Made by a program: the position numbers and the translations under genes. A DNA stretch of 43,825 bases from Solirubrobacter phytolaccae (lineage in GTDB: Bacteria; Actinomycetota; Thermoleophilia; Solirubrobacterales; Solirubrobacteraceae): NCBI RefSeq assembly GCF_027587195.1, contig NZ_JAPDDP010000068.1:1-43825 (forward strand), in the 5' to 3' direction. The stretch's first letter is position 1; each line of letters opens with the position of its first letter. Below, in pieces: positions 9,360-17,410 of the stretch. Under the pieces are notes generated by a model that was not told where the DNA came from, ran no database searches, and was given only the letters and a program-made list of their open reading frames with translations.

Positions 9360-10898
9360 ATGGTGAGGGGCATGTCCACCGTTGACATCACGCCGGCTGA
9401 CGCTCCGCGTCAGTCCCGGCCCGAGAAGCCGGTCGCCGTCCTCGGCGGCGGCCCCGCCGGACTCACGGCCGGGTACCTCCTGGCGAAGGAGGGGCGTCCC
9501 GTCATCGTGTTCGAGGCGGAGGACCAGGTCGGCGGCATCGCCAAGACCGAGGTTCGTGACGGCTACCGGTTCGATCTGGGCGGCCACCGCTTCTTCACCA
9601 AGGTCAAAGAGGTCGACGACCTCTGGCACGAGGTGATGAAGGAGGAGTTCCTCAAGCGCCCGCGCATGTCGCGCATCTACTGGCGCGGGAAGTTCCTCGA
9701 CTACCCGCTGAACGGGCAGGACGTCATCAAGAAGCTCGGCCCGGTCGAGCTGACGCGTTGTCTTCTCTCCTACATGTGGGCGGCCATCACGCCCAAGGGC
9801 CGTGAGGACAACCTCGAGCAGTGGGTATCGAACCGCTTCGGCAAGCGGCTCTACCAGCACTTCTTCATGTCCTACACCGAGAAGGTGTGGGGCGTCCCGG
9901 CCTCCGAGGTGCGCGCCGAGTGGGCCGCGCAGCGGATCAAGGGCCTGTCGTTCTTCTCGGCCGCCAAGGCCGCGTTCTTCGGCAACAAAGGCAACAAGAT
10001 CAAGTCGCTGATCAACGAGTTCCACTACCCGCGCTTCGGCCCGGGGCAGATGTGGGAGACGATGGCCGACGAGATCATCGCCAACGGCGGCGAGGTCCGG
10101 ATGAACACGCCGATCACGGCGATCGAGGTCAAGGACGGCAACGTCGTCGCCCTCGAGGCCGGTGGCGAGCGCATCGAGCCGTCGCAGGTCATCTCGTCGC
10201 TGCCGCTGCGCGCGACGGTCGGCATGGCCGGCGCCGCCGCTCCGGGCTCGGTCCAGGCCGCTGCCCAGGGCCTGCGCTACCGCGACTTCCTGACGGTCGC
10301 CCTGATCATCGACGGCGACGACCTGTTCCCGGACAACTGGATCTACATCCACGAGCCCGGCGTCGAGGTCGGTCGCATCCAGAACTTCCGCTCGTGGTCG
10401 CCGTGGATGGTCCCGGACCAGTCCAAGGCCTCGATCGGCATGGAGTACTTCTGCTTCAAGGGCGACGAGCTCTGGGAGTCCTCGGACGAGGAGCTGGTCG
10501 AGCTCGCCAAGCGCGAGATCGAGAAGCTCGGCCTGGCGAAGGCCTCCAAGGTCGAGCGCGGCTTCGTCACGCGCGTCCCGAAGGCGTACCCGATGTACGA
10601 CGCCGACTACTCCGATCGCGTCGACTCCATCAAGGGCTGGCTCGAGGGCATCTCCAACCTCCAGCAGGTCGGTCGCAACGGCCTGCATCGGTACAACAAC
10701 TCGGACCACTCGATGCTCACCGCCATGCGCGCGGTCGACAACATCATGACCGGTTCGAAGCATGACCTGTGGGCGATCAACGCCGAGTCGGCGTACCACG
10801 AGGAGCAGCAGGAGCCCTCGCAGCCGTACAAGCGCGTTCCGAAGACCCAGTACGTCGACGAGCCCCTCGTCGAGACCAAGGAAGAGGCCGCCGCCTAG
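9360..10898 (+). CDS. FAD-dependent oxidoreductase, UDP-galactopyranose mutase-like
   Basis: This flavoprotein of 512 residues has an N-terminal Rossmann dinucleotide-binding motif (LGGGPAGLTAGYLL, about residues 28-42) and the acidic ribose-binding FEAEDQVGG after it. It then carries the FDLGGHRFF and GVPASEVRAEWAAQRIKG motifs seen in protoporphyrinogen-oxidase and UDP-galactopyranose-mutase-like proteins. Such proteins often act in cell-wall or capsule sugar metabolism, but the substrate here cannot be fixed. ATG 9360 has a GAGG about 8 nt upstream; ATG 9372 is a near alternative. The C-terminal 40 residues are hydrophilic. The gene is divergent from the two-component system. Confidence 0.82.
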   Translation: MVRGMSTVDITPADAPRQSRPEKPVAVLGGGPAGLTAGYLLAKEGRPVIVFEAEDQVGGIAKTEVRDGYRFDLGGHRFFTKVKEVDDLWHEVMKEEFLKRPRMSRIYWRGKFLDYPLNGQDVIKKLGPVELTRCLLSYMWAAITPKGREDNLEQWVSNRFGKRLYQHFFMSYTEKVWGVPASEVRAEWAAQRIKGLSFFSAAKAAFFGNKGNKIKSLINEFHYPRFGPGQMWETMADEIIANGGEVRMNTPITAIEVKDGNVVALEAGGERIEPSQVISSLPLRATVGMAGAAAPGSVQAAAQGLRYRDFLTVALIIDGDDLFPDNWIYIHEPGVEVGRIQNFRSWSPWMVPDQSKASIGMEYFCFKGDELWESSDEELVELAKREIEKLGLAKASKVERGFVTRVPKAYPMYDADYSDRVDSIKGWLEGISNLQQVGRNGLHRYNNSDHSMLTAMRAVDNIMTGSKHDLWAINAESAYHEEQQEPSQPYKRVPKTQYVDEPLVETKEEAAA

Positions 10899-11012
10899 AC
10901 GCATGTCCGATTGGCCCCTTCCGGGTGCGATGCCATTCTGATCCCACGCTTTGGAGGGCGTTCGGACGGAAGAGTTGCACCTCACGGAGGGGGAGCGGAC
11001 GGATTCGCCGAG

Positions 11013-11040
11013 AACGGCCGTGTCTTACGACACGGCCGTT
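11013..11040 (+). terminator. Strong hairpin, probable terminator
   Basis: A perfect 12-bp stem (AACGGCCGTGTC / GACACGGCCGTT) with a TTAC loop follows the FAD oxidoreductase gene and lies 25 nt before the DUF2252 gene. The right arm ends in TTT followed by a GT-rich stretch. It may end the upstream transcript or act as a 5' leader hairpin for the next gene. Confidence 0.55.
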
Positions 11041-11065
11041 TGTCGTTAAGGGACGATTCGTCGCG

Positions 11066-12400
11066 ATGCCTTCCATCGCAGACCTTGCCGCATCCGACTC
11101 CGAGCGCCAGACGCACATCGTCGACGTCCTCGTCGACGCCTTCGCGGACCTGATCGAACGCGACCCGCGCGCCTTCCGCGGCAAGTTCCGCAAGATGGCC
11201 GCGGACCCGTTCGCGTTCTACCGCGGCAGCGCGCCGCTGTTCTACTCCGACATGGCGCAGCTGGACGACCCGTGGGTGGACGAGGCGACCTCGCGCGTGT
11301 GGATCCAGGGCGACCTGCACGCGGAGAACTACGGCACGTACATGGACTCGGCGGGCGTGCTCGTGTTCGACGTCAACGACTTCGACGAGGCCTACCTCGG
11401 CCACTACACCTGGGACCTGCAGCGGATGGCGGCGTCGCTCGCGCTGCTCGGGTTCCGCAAGGCGCTCAGCGACGGCTCGATCACGGCGCTGATCGAGACC
11501 TACGGCAAGGCCTACGTGGAGACCGTCCGGCTGTTCGCGACCTCCGAGGTCGACCGCGACTTCCGGCTCACGCTCGACAACACCGAGGGCCCGCTGCTGG
11601 GCGTGCTGCAGGTGGCGCGGGCCGAGACCCGCGTGCGGCTGCTGGACGCGCTGACAGCCTTCGACGGTGTGGACCGGCGGCTCGCGAGCGGCGGGGGCGC
11701 GCGTGACCTCGACGACGCCGAGCGCGACGCGGTGCTCGCCGCGTACCAGCAGTACCTGGACACGATCCCGGAGGCCAAGCGCCAGCAGTCGCTCTCGTAC
11801 GCCGTCAAGGACGTCAAGGGCCGCGCGGGCGTGGGGATCGGCTCGGCCGGGCTGAAGGTCTACACGCTGCTCGTCGAGGGCCGGACGCAGGCGCTGGAGA
11901 ACGACGTCGTGCTGTCCATGAAGCAGGCGGGCACGCCGGCCGTCTCACGCGTGGTGACCGACGAGAAGATCCGCGCCTACTTCGAGCACGAGGGGCACCG
12001 CACCGCGGTCTCCCAGCAGGCGCTGCAGGCGCACGCCGACCCGTGGGTGGGCTGGTGCGAGCTCGACGGCGTCGGCCAGATCATCAAGGAGGTCTCGCCC
12101 TACGAGGCCGACCTCGACTGGGACGTCGTGACCGAGGTCGACGAGATGCTGCCGCTCGTGCACGACCTCGGCCGCGCGACCGCCAAGGTCCACTGCGTGT
12201 CCGACTCCGGCTCCGAGCACCCGCTCGTGGACATCGAGGTCGAGGCCAAGATCACCGACGTCATCGGCGGCCGCCACGACGAGTTCGCCCAGGACCTCGC
12301 GCGCTTCGGCGCCGAGTACGGCGCGCTCACGCGCGAGGACCACCGGCGGTTCGTCGACGCCTTCCGCAACGGGATGATCCCGGGCGTCGAGGCCGACTAG
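11066..12400 (+). CDS. DUF2252 family protein
   Basis: The protein has 444 residues and belongs to DUF2252, a kinase-like fold family of unknown function common in actinobacteria. The family core is clear: a GDLHAENYG motif (D83, H85, N88) followed by VFDVNDFDEAYLGHYTWDLQRM (acidic residues at D102, D105 and D107), which resembles the catalytic and metal-binding loops of aminoglycoside-phosphotransferase-like kinases. A later KVYTLLVEGR region and a GRATAKVH stretch complete the domain. ATG 11066 has AAGGGA upstream at a somewhat long distance. The stop shares a CTAG tetranucleotide with the stop of the convergent PQQ dehydrogenase gene. Confidence 0.85.
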   Translation: MPSIADLAASDSERQTHIVDVLVDAFADLIERDPRAFRGKFRKMAADPFAFYRGSAPLFYSDMAQLDDPWVDEATSRVWIQGDLHAENYGTYMDSAGVLVFDVNDFDEAYLGHYTWDLQRMAASLALLGFRKALSDGSITALIETYGKAYVETVRLFATSEVDRDFRLTLDNTEGPLLGVLQVARAETRVRLLDALTAFDGVDRRLASGGGARDLDDAERDAVLAAYQQYLDTIPEAKRQQSLSYAVKDVKGRAGVGIGSAGLKVYTLLVEGRTQALENDVVLSMKQAGTPAVSRVVTDEKIRAYFEHEGHRTAVSQQALQAHADPWVGWCELDGVGQIIKEVSPYEADLDWDVVTEVDEMLPLVHDLGRATAKVHCVSDSGSEHPLVDIEVEAKITDVIGGRHDEFAQDLARFGAEYGALTREDHRRFVDAFRNGMIPGVEAD

Positions 12401-13926
12401 CGGACGCGGGTCGTGGCGCGCTCGCTGCCCGCCCGGACCGTGACCGTGAAGCGCTTCGCCGTGCCCCGGGTGCGGCGGAGCTTCAGGACCGCGCGCTCGC
12501 CGGCCGTCATCGACCGCGTCAGCGTCTTGAAGCCCGGCGCGGACACGGTGACGCGGCAGGCCTTGTTCGTCCGGATCGCGACCGAGACGTAGCCGCGCCG
12601 CGCGAGCGAGCGCTCGCCCGTCACGCGGTGGCCGGCCAGGCACGGGCGCGCGTCGGGCGCGAAGACCGGCGTGGGGGTGGGCGTGGCCACGGCGGCGATC
12701 ACGGGCGGGGTCGGGGTCGGGGAGGCGGTCTCGGTGGCCGTCGGCGTGGTCGTCACGGTCGGTGTGGCGGTGGCGGTGGCGGTGGCGGTGGCGGTAGCGG
12801 TGGCCGTGGCGGTGGCGGTCGCCGTCGCCGTGACGGTGGGGGTGACGGTCGGCGTGGGGGTCGGCTCCACCGCGTCGCACGGCGTCGCCGTGCCGTCCAC
12901 GAGCCGCGAGACCGGCCCGTTCTGGCTCACGACGAGCACCCGCCCGCAGGCGTCCTCGCCGAACGACGCCAGCGCGCTCACGTTGATGCCGAGCGCGGCG
13001 TCGGTCGACGGGTTCGCGAGGTCGACCGAGCGCAGCGCCGAGTTGCAGAAGTCGCCGTAGACGTAGCGTCCGGCGAGCGTCGGCAGGCCGGGGTCGCGCA
13101 CGACGTAGCCGCCGGTGATCGAGCAGAAGTTGTCGGGGGCGCCATGCGTCTTCTCGAGCACGGGCACGTGGGTGCCGGTGGCGCAGCGCGTGTCGCCCGA
13201 CCGGGGACCGTTGATCGTCCCCTCCTTGCACGGCCAGCCGTAGTTGCCCGCGAGGCCGACGTTGATCTCCTCGCGCGCGTTCTGGCCGACGTCGGCGATC
13301 ACGATCTGCCCGTCGGGCGCGAACGAGAACCGCCACGGGTTGCGCAGGCCGACGCTCACCTGCTCGATCGCGCCGCTGCCGACGTTGATCCGCAGCAGCT
13401 TCCCGAGCTGCGAGCCGGGGTCCTGGGCGTGGTGGTACTCGTCATTGGAACCGCCGCCGTCGCCCGTCCCCGCGTACAGCAGGCCGTCGGCCCCGAACTG
13501 GAGCTGGCCGCCGTTGTGGTTGGAGTTGTCGGTGTGCGGGATCGACGCCAGCACCGTCACGCTCGCGGGGTCGCCGTCGGTGTACTCGCGCACCTCGAGC
13601 GCGCCGGCGGGCTGCGCGGTCACGTACACGTAGAGCTTCTTCGACGTCGCGTGGTCGGCCGGGAACGCGACCGACAGCAGGCCGCGCTCGCTGCCCTGCG
13701 ACAGCACGGTGCCCGTGATGTCCATGTACGTCGTCGTGCCGGCGGACGTGACGGTGCTGATCCGGCCGGAGCGCTCGGCGACGAACACGCGGCCCTTGTC
13801 ACCCGGCGCGGCACCCGCCCAGGTGGGCTGGATGAACGTGCCGACGGGCTCCAGCGTCGGTGCCGCCGCGGCGGGTGCGGCGAACGCCAGGCCGAGGACG
13901 AACGCAGCCGCCGCGAACCGGATCAT
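12397..13926 (-). CDS. Secreted PQQ-type sugar dehydrogenase with Thr-rich linker
   Basis: This extracytoplasmic six-bladed beta-propeller of 509 residues belongs to the soluble glucose/sorbosone dehydrogenase family, which oxidises sugars with PQQ. A signal peptide covers residues 1-22. Family motifs include SERGLLSVAF, HNGGQLQFG, GTGDGG, GLRNPWRFSF, ADVGQNAREEIN and YGWPCKEG. After the propeller (to about residue 345) comes a Thr/Ala/Pro linker encoded by a GGTGGC-type hexanucleotide repeat, then an Ig-like C-terminal domain of about 80 residues that may anchor the enzyme to the wall. Its start overlaps the stop of the upstream paralogue (ATGA, 13923-13926). Activity on glucose is not established. 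Confidence 0.88.
   Translation of the reverse strand: MIRFAAAAFVLGLAFAAPAAAAPTLEPVGTFIQPTWAGAAPGDKGRVFVAERSGRISTVTSAGTTTYMDITGTVLSQGSERGLLSVAFPADHATSKKLYVYVTAQPAGALEVREYTDGDPASVTVLASIPHTDNSNHNGGQLQFGADGLLYAGTGDGGGSNDEYHHAQDPGSQLGKLLRINVGSGAIEQVSVGLRNPWRFSFAPDGQIVIADVGQNAREEINVGLAGNYGWPCKEGTINGPRSGDTRCATGTHVPVLEKTHGAPDNFCSITGGYVVRDPGLPTLAGRYVYGDFCNSALRSVDLANPSTDAALGINVSALASFGEDACGRVLVVSQNGPVSRLVDGTATPCDAVEPTPTPTVTPTVTATATATATATATATATATATATPTVTTTPTATETASPTPTPPVIAAVATPTPTPVFAPDARPCLAGHRVTGERSLARRGYVSVAIRTNKACRVTVSAPGFKTLTRSMTAGERAVLKLRRTRGTAKRFTVTVRAGSERATTRVR
12764..12832. repeat. GGTGGC-type hexanucleotide repeat encoding Thr-Ala linker
   Basis: A run of nearly identical hexamers (GGTGGC on the plus strand, GCCACC on the coding strand) codes alternating Thr-Ala in the linker of the first PQQ dehydrogenase. 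The boundaries are approximate because imperfect units continue on both sides. Tracts of this kind can expand or contract by slippage in frame. Confidence 0.75.
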
Positions 13927-15380
13927 CCGCGAATCTTGACAGCGCGACTGAGTGTGCGGACGTTGCCGACCGCGTCGACCGCGGTGACGCGAACGGCGAC
14001 GCGCAGCGAGGCCTTGCGGCGCAGCGCGCTCCGGACCGCGCGCACGCCCCGCGCCGTCAGCTTCACGCGCACGACCGCGCGCTTGCCCGCCGTCAAAGAC
14101 GTCTTGGTCGAGCGGAACTGCGCGATGCCCTTGATCGACGCCTTCACCGTCGCGCGACAACCCTCGTCGGTGCGCAGCGCGACCGTCAGCCGCCTGTACT
14201 TGCGCACGCTGCGGACGCCCGTCGCGCGCAGCGCCAGCGAGCACGCGCGCGTGTCCGGCACCACCGTCGCGGGCGGCGAGCCGAGGTCGCAGGCCGACGG
14301 GGCGCCGTCGACGAGCCGCCACACGGGGCCGTTGAGCGAGACCACGAAGATCCGCCCGCACGCGTCCTCGCCGAACGAGCTCAGGCCCTGCACCGAGAGC
14401 CCGAGCGCGGCGTCCGAGCGGGGGTTGCCCAGGTCGACCGAGCGAAGGCCGGTGGCGCAGTAGTCGCCGTAGATGTACCGCCCGTTCAGGGTCGGCAGGC
14501 CGGGGTCGCGGACGACGTAGCCGCCGGTGATCGAGCAGAACCCGTCGCCGTCGTGCGTCTTGTCGAGCACGGGACCGGCGGTGCCGGACGCGCAGGTCGC
14601 GTCCTGGCGCGGACCCGCGATCGCGCCCTCGCGGCACGGCCACCCGTAGTTCGACGCCAGCCCGACGTTGATCTCCTCGCGCGCGCCCTGCCCGACGTCG
14701 GCGATCACGATCTGACCGTTGGCGCGGTCGAACGAGAACCGCCACGGGTTGCGCAGCCCGACCGACGCGATCGTCGCCGCGCCCGTGTTGACGTCGAGCT
14801 TGATCAGCTTGCCGAGCAGCGAAGCCGGGTCCTGGGCATGCCGGAACGCGTCGTCCCCGCTGCCCCCGTCACCCGTGCCGAGCCACAGCAGCCCGTCCGG
14901 GCCCCACTGCAGCTGGCCGCCGTTGTGGTTCTCGGCCTCCCGGTGCGGGACCGTCAGCAGCACGCGTCCACTGGCCGGGTCGGCGACGTCCGGGGACCCG
15001 CCCCGCCGGTACTCGCGCACCTGGATGTCCCCGCCCGCGACCGTCAGGTAGACGAAGAAGCGTCCGGAGGTCGCGTAGTCGGGCGAGAAGGCGAGGGACA
15101 GCAGCCCACGCTCGGAGCCCTCGGAGAACGTCTCCGAGGTGAGGTCGAGGAACGTCTGCGTCGCGGCGCCGTTGGCGACGAGGATCTTGCCCTTGCGCTC
15201 GACGACGAACACACGCGCGCCGTCGCCGGGCGCGCCGGCGGCGAACACGGGCTCGGCGAAGTCGCCGAGCTTGGACAGCGACGGTGCGGCCTCAGCGGTG
15301 CCGCAGACCGCGAGCGCCGCGATCAGTGATCCGCCACATGCCCACCGTCGGGTTCGAGCGGCAAGCCCTGTGCGTCCCAT
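13923..15380 (-). CDS. Secreted PQQ-type sugar dehydrogenase, paralogue 2
   Basis: This protein of 485 residues is close to the downstream gene product over the whole propeller: GSERGLLSLAFSPDYATSG, NHNGGQLQWG, GTGDGGSGDDAF, GLRNPWRFSF and DVGQGAREEIN are all present. The start at ATG 15380 is chosen because it gives a signal peptide ending near AEAAPS and has a GGAGG about 9 nt upstream; longer forms lack a sensible N terminus. The C terminus is a lysine/arginine-rich Ig-like domain without the Thr-rich linker seen in the paralogue. The start lies inside the rhodanese gene (58-bp overlap on the same strand), so rhodanese and both dehydrogenases may be one operon. Confidence 0.88.
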   Translation of the reverse strand: MGRTGLAARTRRWACGGSLIAALAVCGTAEAAPSLSKLGDFAEPVFAAGAPGDGARVFVVERKGKILVANGAATQTFLDLTSETFSEGSERGLLSLAFSPDYATSGRFFVYLTVAGGDIQVREYRRGGSPDVADPASGRVLLTVPHREAENHNGGQLQWGPDGLLWLGTGDGGSGDDAFRHAQDPASLLGKLIKLDVNTGAATIASVGLRNPWRFSFDRANGQIVIADVGQGAREEINVGLASNYGWPCREGAIAGPRQDATCASGTAGPVLDKTHDGDGFCSITGGYVVRDPGLPTLNGRYIYGDYCATGLRSVDLGNPRSDAALGLSVQGLSSFGEDACGRIFVVSLNGPVWRLVDGAPSACDLGSPPATVVPDTRACSLALRATGVRSVRKYRRLTVALRTDEGCRATVKASIKGIAQFRSTKTSLTAGKRAVVRVKLTARGVRAVRSALRRKASLRVAVRVTAVDAVGNVRTLSRAVKIRG

Positions 15381-15676
15381 TCCAGCAGTCCTCCGGTCAT
15401 CGTGTACGCGTCGTAGCCCGCCTGCCGAAACGCGTTCGCGGCCATGGCCGACCGTCCACCTACCCGGCAATAGAAGACGACAGGCGTCTCACGGTGGATC
15501 GTGTCCGCTTGCGCGGTCACCTGACCAAGTTCGAGGTGGCGCGCACCAGGTATGCGGCCCTCGTCCCACTCGTAGGACTCACGGACGTCGATGAGCTGGA
15601 CCTTGCCCTCGCGCACGAGCTCCGCGACCTTCCCAGCTTCGATCTCCATCACCTGGACGGTACCGTCCGCGGGCAT
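15323..15676 (-). CDS. Rhodanese-like domain protein
   Basis: This single-domain rhodanese of about 117 residues transfers sulfane sulfur through a cysteine persulfide or serves as a sulfur carrier. The LIDVRE signature opens the domain, and the active-site loop VFYCRVGGRS carries the catalytic cysteine. The C terminus ends in the EPDGGHVADH tail. Possible starts are TTG 15688, ATG 15676 and ATG 15649. ATG 15676 forms a CATG with the start of the divergent lactone oxidase, whereas ATG 15649 would leave a small gap between the two genes. The 3' end overlaps the start of the PQQ dehydrogenase gene. The domain call is firm; the start is not. Confidence 0.88.
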   Translation of the reverse strand: MPADGTVQVMEIEAGKVAELVREGKVQLIDVRESYEWDEGRIPGARHLELGQVTAQADTIHRETPVVFYCRVGGRSAMAANAFRQAGYDAYTMTGGLLEWDAQGLPLEPDGGHVADH

Positions 15677-16940
15677 GGAGTGGGTCAACTGGTCGGGCTC
15701 TCAGCGCTGCGCGCCGGCGCGCTACCTCGCGCCCCGCACCCGGCGGGAGCTGGCACAGGCGATCGTCGACGGCCCCGCCCCGGTGCGCGTCGTCGGCGCC
15801 GGGCATTCGTTCAGCGGCGGCGTCCCCACCGAGGGCACGCTGATCAGCCTCGACCACCTGTCGCGCGTGCTCGACGCCGACGCCGCCACGGGGCTCGTCC
15901 GCGTCGAGACCGGCATCCGCCTGAAGGCGCTCTCCGCCGAGCTGCACGCGCGCGGGCTGGCGATGCCCAACCTCGGCGACATCGACGCGCAGTCGCTCGC
16001 GGGCGCGCTGTCGACCGGCACGCACGGCACCGGCACGCGCTTCCCGAACCTCGCGGGCCAGGTCGTCGAGCTCGAGCTGGTCCTGGCCGACGGGAGCGAG
16101 CGGACGATCGCCGGCGGGGAGGCGCTCAGGGCCGCGCGGGTGTCGCTGGGAGCGCTCGGCGTGATCGTGGCCGCGACGATCCGCTGCGTGCCCGCCTTCC
16201 GGCTGCGGATCGTGGATCGCCCGGAGCCGCTCGGGGAGGTCCTCGACACGCTGCAGGTGCGCGCCGACGAGCACGACCACTTCGAGTTCTGGTCGTTCCC
16301 GCACAGCGAGATCGCCCTCGTGCGCACGCTCGACGAGACCGAGGACGCGCGCAGCGTCCCGGGCCGTGCGCGCCGGTACGCGAGCGACGTGCTGATGGAC
16401 AACCACGCCTTCCGCGCCCTGAGCGAGGTCGCCAGGCGCTTCCCGGGCCAGATCCCGCGCCTGAACCGGGTCATGGCCGGCGCCGCCTCCCAGCGCGAGC
16501 GCGTCGACTGGTCCTACCGGATCTTCGCCTCGCCGCGGCTCGTGCGCTTCGAGGAGATGGAGTACGCGCTGCCACGCGAAACGGCCGTGGACGCGGTGCG
16601 CGCCGCGAAGGCCGCGCTCGAGCGCCACCCGGTGAGCTTCCCGATCGAGCTGCGCTTCAGCGCCGGCGACGATGCGCTGCTCTCTCCCGCGCACGACCGC
16701 GCGTCCACGTTCGTCGCCGTACACGTGTTCCGTTCGATGGCGTACGAGCCGGCGTTCCGGGACGTCGAGGCCGCGCTGAGCGCGTTCGGCGGGCGCCCGC
16801 ACTGGGGCAAGCGCTCCTTCCTCACCGCAACCGATCTGGCCGCTCTCTACCCGCGCTGGGACGCGTTCCAGGCCTTCCGCCGCGAGCTCGACCCCGACGG
16901 CCGGTTCGCGAACGCGTGGCTGCGAAACGTGCTGGGATGA
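15675..16940 (+). CDS. D-arabinono-1,4-lactone oxidase / L-gulonolactone oxidase family
   Basis: This FAD-linked oxidase of 421 residues belongs to the aldonolactone oxidase family (vanillyl-alcohol-oxidase fold). It opens with the family signature WVNWSGSQRCAP. The PCMH FAD-binding domain contains VVGAGHSFSG, where the His in GHSF is the usual covalent FAD site, then LGDIDAQSLAGALSTGTHGTG. The C-terminal cap ends with PHWGKRSF, the HWxK motif required for catalysis. ATG 15675 is chosen because it starts directly before the signature. The gene is divergent from rhodanese with essentially no intergenic space, so promoters must lie within coding DNA. The cupin gene follows after 4 nt. Confidence 0.9.
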   Translation: MEWVNWSGSQRCAPARYLAPRTRRELAQAIVDGPAPVRVVGAGHSFSGGVPTEGTLISLDHLSRVLDADAATGLVRVETGIRLKALSAELHARGLAMPNLGDIDAQSLAGALSTGTHGTGTRFPNLAGQVVELELVLADGSERTIAGGEALRAARVSLGALGVIVAATIRCVPAFRLRIVDRPEPLGEVLDTLQVRADEHDHFEFWSFPHSEIALVRTLDETEDARSVPGRARRYASDVLMDNHAFRALSEVARRFPGQIPRLNRVMAGAASQRERVDWSYRIFASPRLVRFEEMEYALPRETAVDAVRAAKAALERHPVSFPIELRFSAGDDALLSPAHDRASTFVAVHVFRSMAYEPAFRDVEAALSAFGGRPHWGKRSFLTATDLAALYPRWDAFQAFRRELDPDGRFANAWLRNVLG

Positions 16941-16944
16941 CGCG

Positions 16945-17409
16945 ATGAAGTCCTTCAACATCTTCGAAGACGTCAAGCTCCAGCACGACGAAGAGGACCC
17001 CGAGGGCTACAAGGGCGGATACCACCGCCTCGGGCCGGAGCTCGACGGCCGGCGCATGGGCGCGACCGTCTACGAGCTCCCGCCGGGCCAGGCGCTGTGC
17101 CCGTACCACTGGGAGACCGAGGAGGAGTGGCTGCTCGTGCTCTCCGGCGAGATCACGCTGCGCCACCCCGACGGCGAGACCGTGCTGAAGGCTGGCGACG
17201 TCGTCGCCTTCCCGGACAACCCGTCCGGCGCGCACAAGACCTCCAACCAGGGCTCAGAGCCCGCGCGGATGTTGATGTGGTCCACCAAGGACCGCGCGGG
17301 CTACTGCATCTACCCCGACTCGGACAAGGTCCTGCTCTTCGCGGAGGGTGCGGAGAGCAGGCGCCACGAGCTGGGCCCCGAGGTCGACTACTACCTCGGC
17401 GAGGTCTGA
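16945..17409 (+). CDS. Cupin domain protein
   Basis: This is a small single-domain cupin of 154 residues. The first cupin motif is PYHWETEEEWLLVLSGE (H55 and the following glutamates as likely metal ligands), and the second ends in the GDVVAFPDNPSGAHKTSN region (H97). Proteins of this type bind a metal and often sugars or small acids; I cannot assign a reaction. It starts 4 nt after the lactone oxidase stop, so co-transcription and a role in the same carbohydrate chemistry are plausible. It is convergent with the GDPD gene, with only one base between the two stops. Confidence 0.85.
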   Translation: MKSFNIFEDVKLQHDEEDPEGYKGGYHRLGPELDGRRMGATVYELPPGQALCPYHWETEEEWLLVLSGEITLRHPDGETVLKAGDVVAFPDNPSGAHKTSNQGSEPARMLMWSTKDRAGYCIYPDSDKVLLFAEGAESRRHELGPEVDYYLGEV

Positions 17410-17410
17410 G

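Noticed and set aside
12764-12832. Possible CRISPR or phage-variation repeat
   Set aside because: Units are 6 bp with no spacers; it is a coding microsatellite. No CRISPR array is seen in the window.
12671-13060. Val/Gly-rich plus-strand frame over the hexanucleotide tract
   Set aside because: It is the reverse reading of the Thr-Ala linker of the PQQ dehydrogenase and has no independent support.
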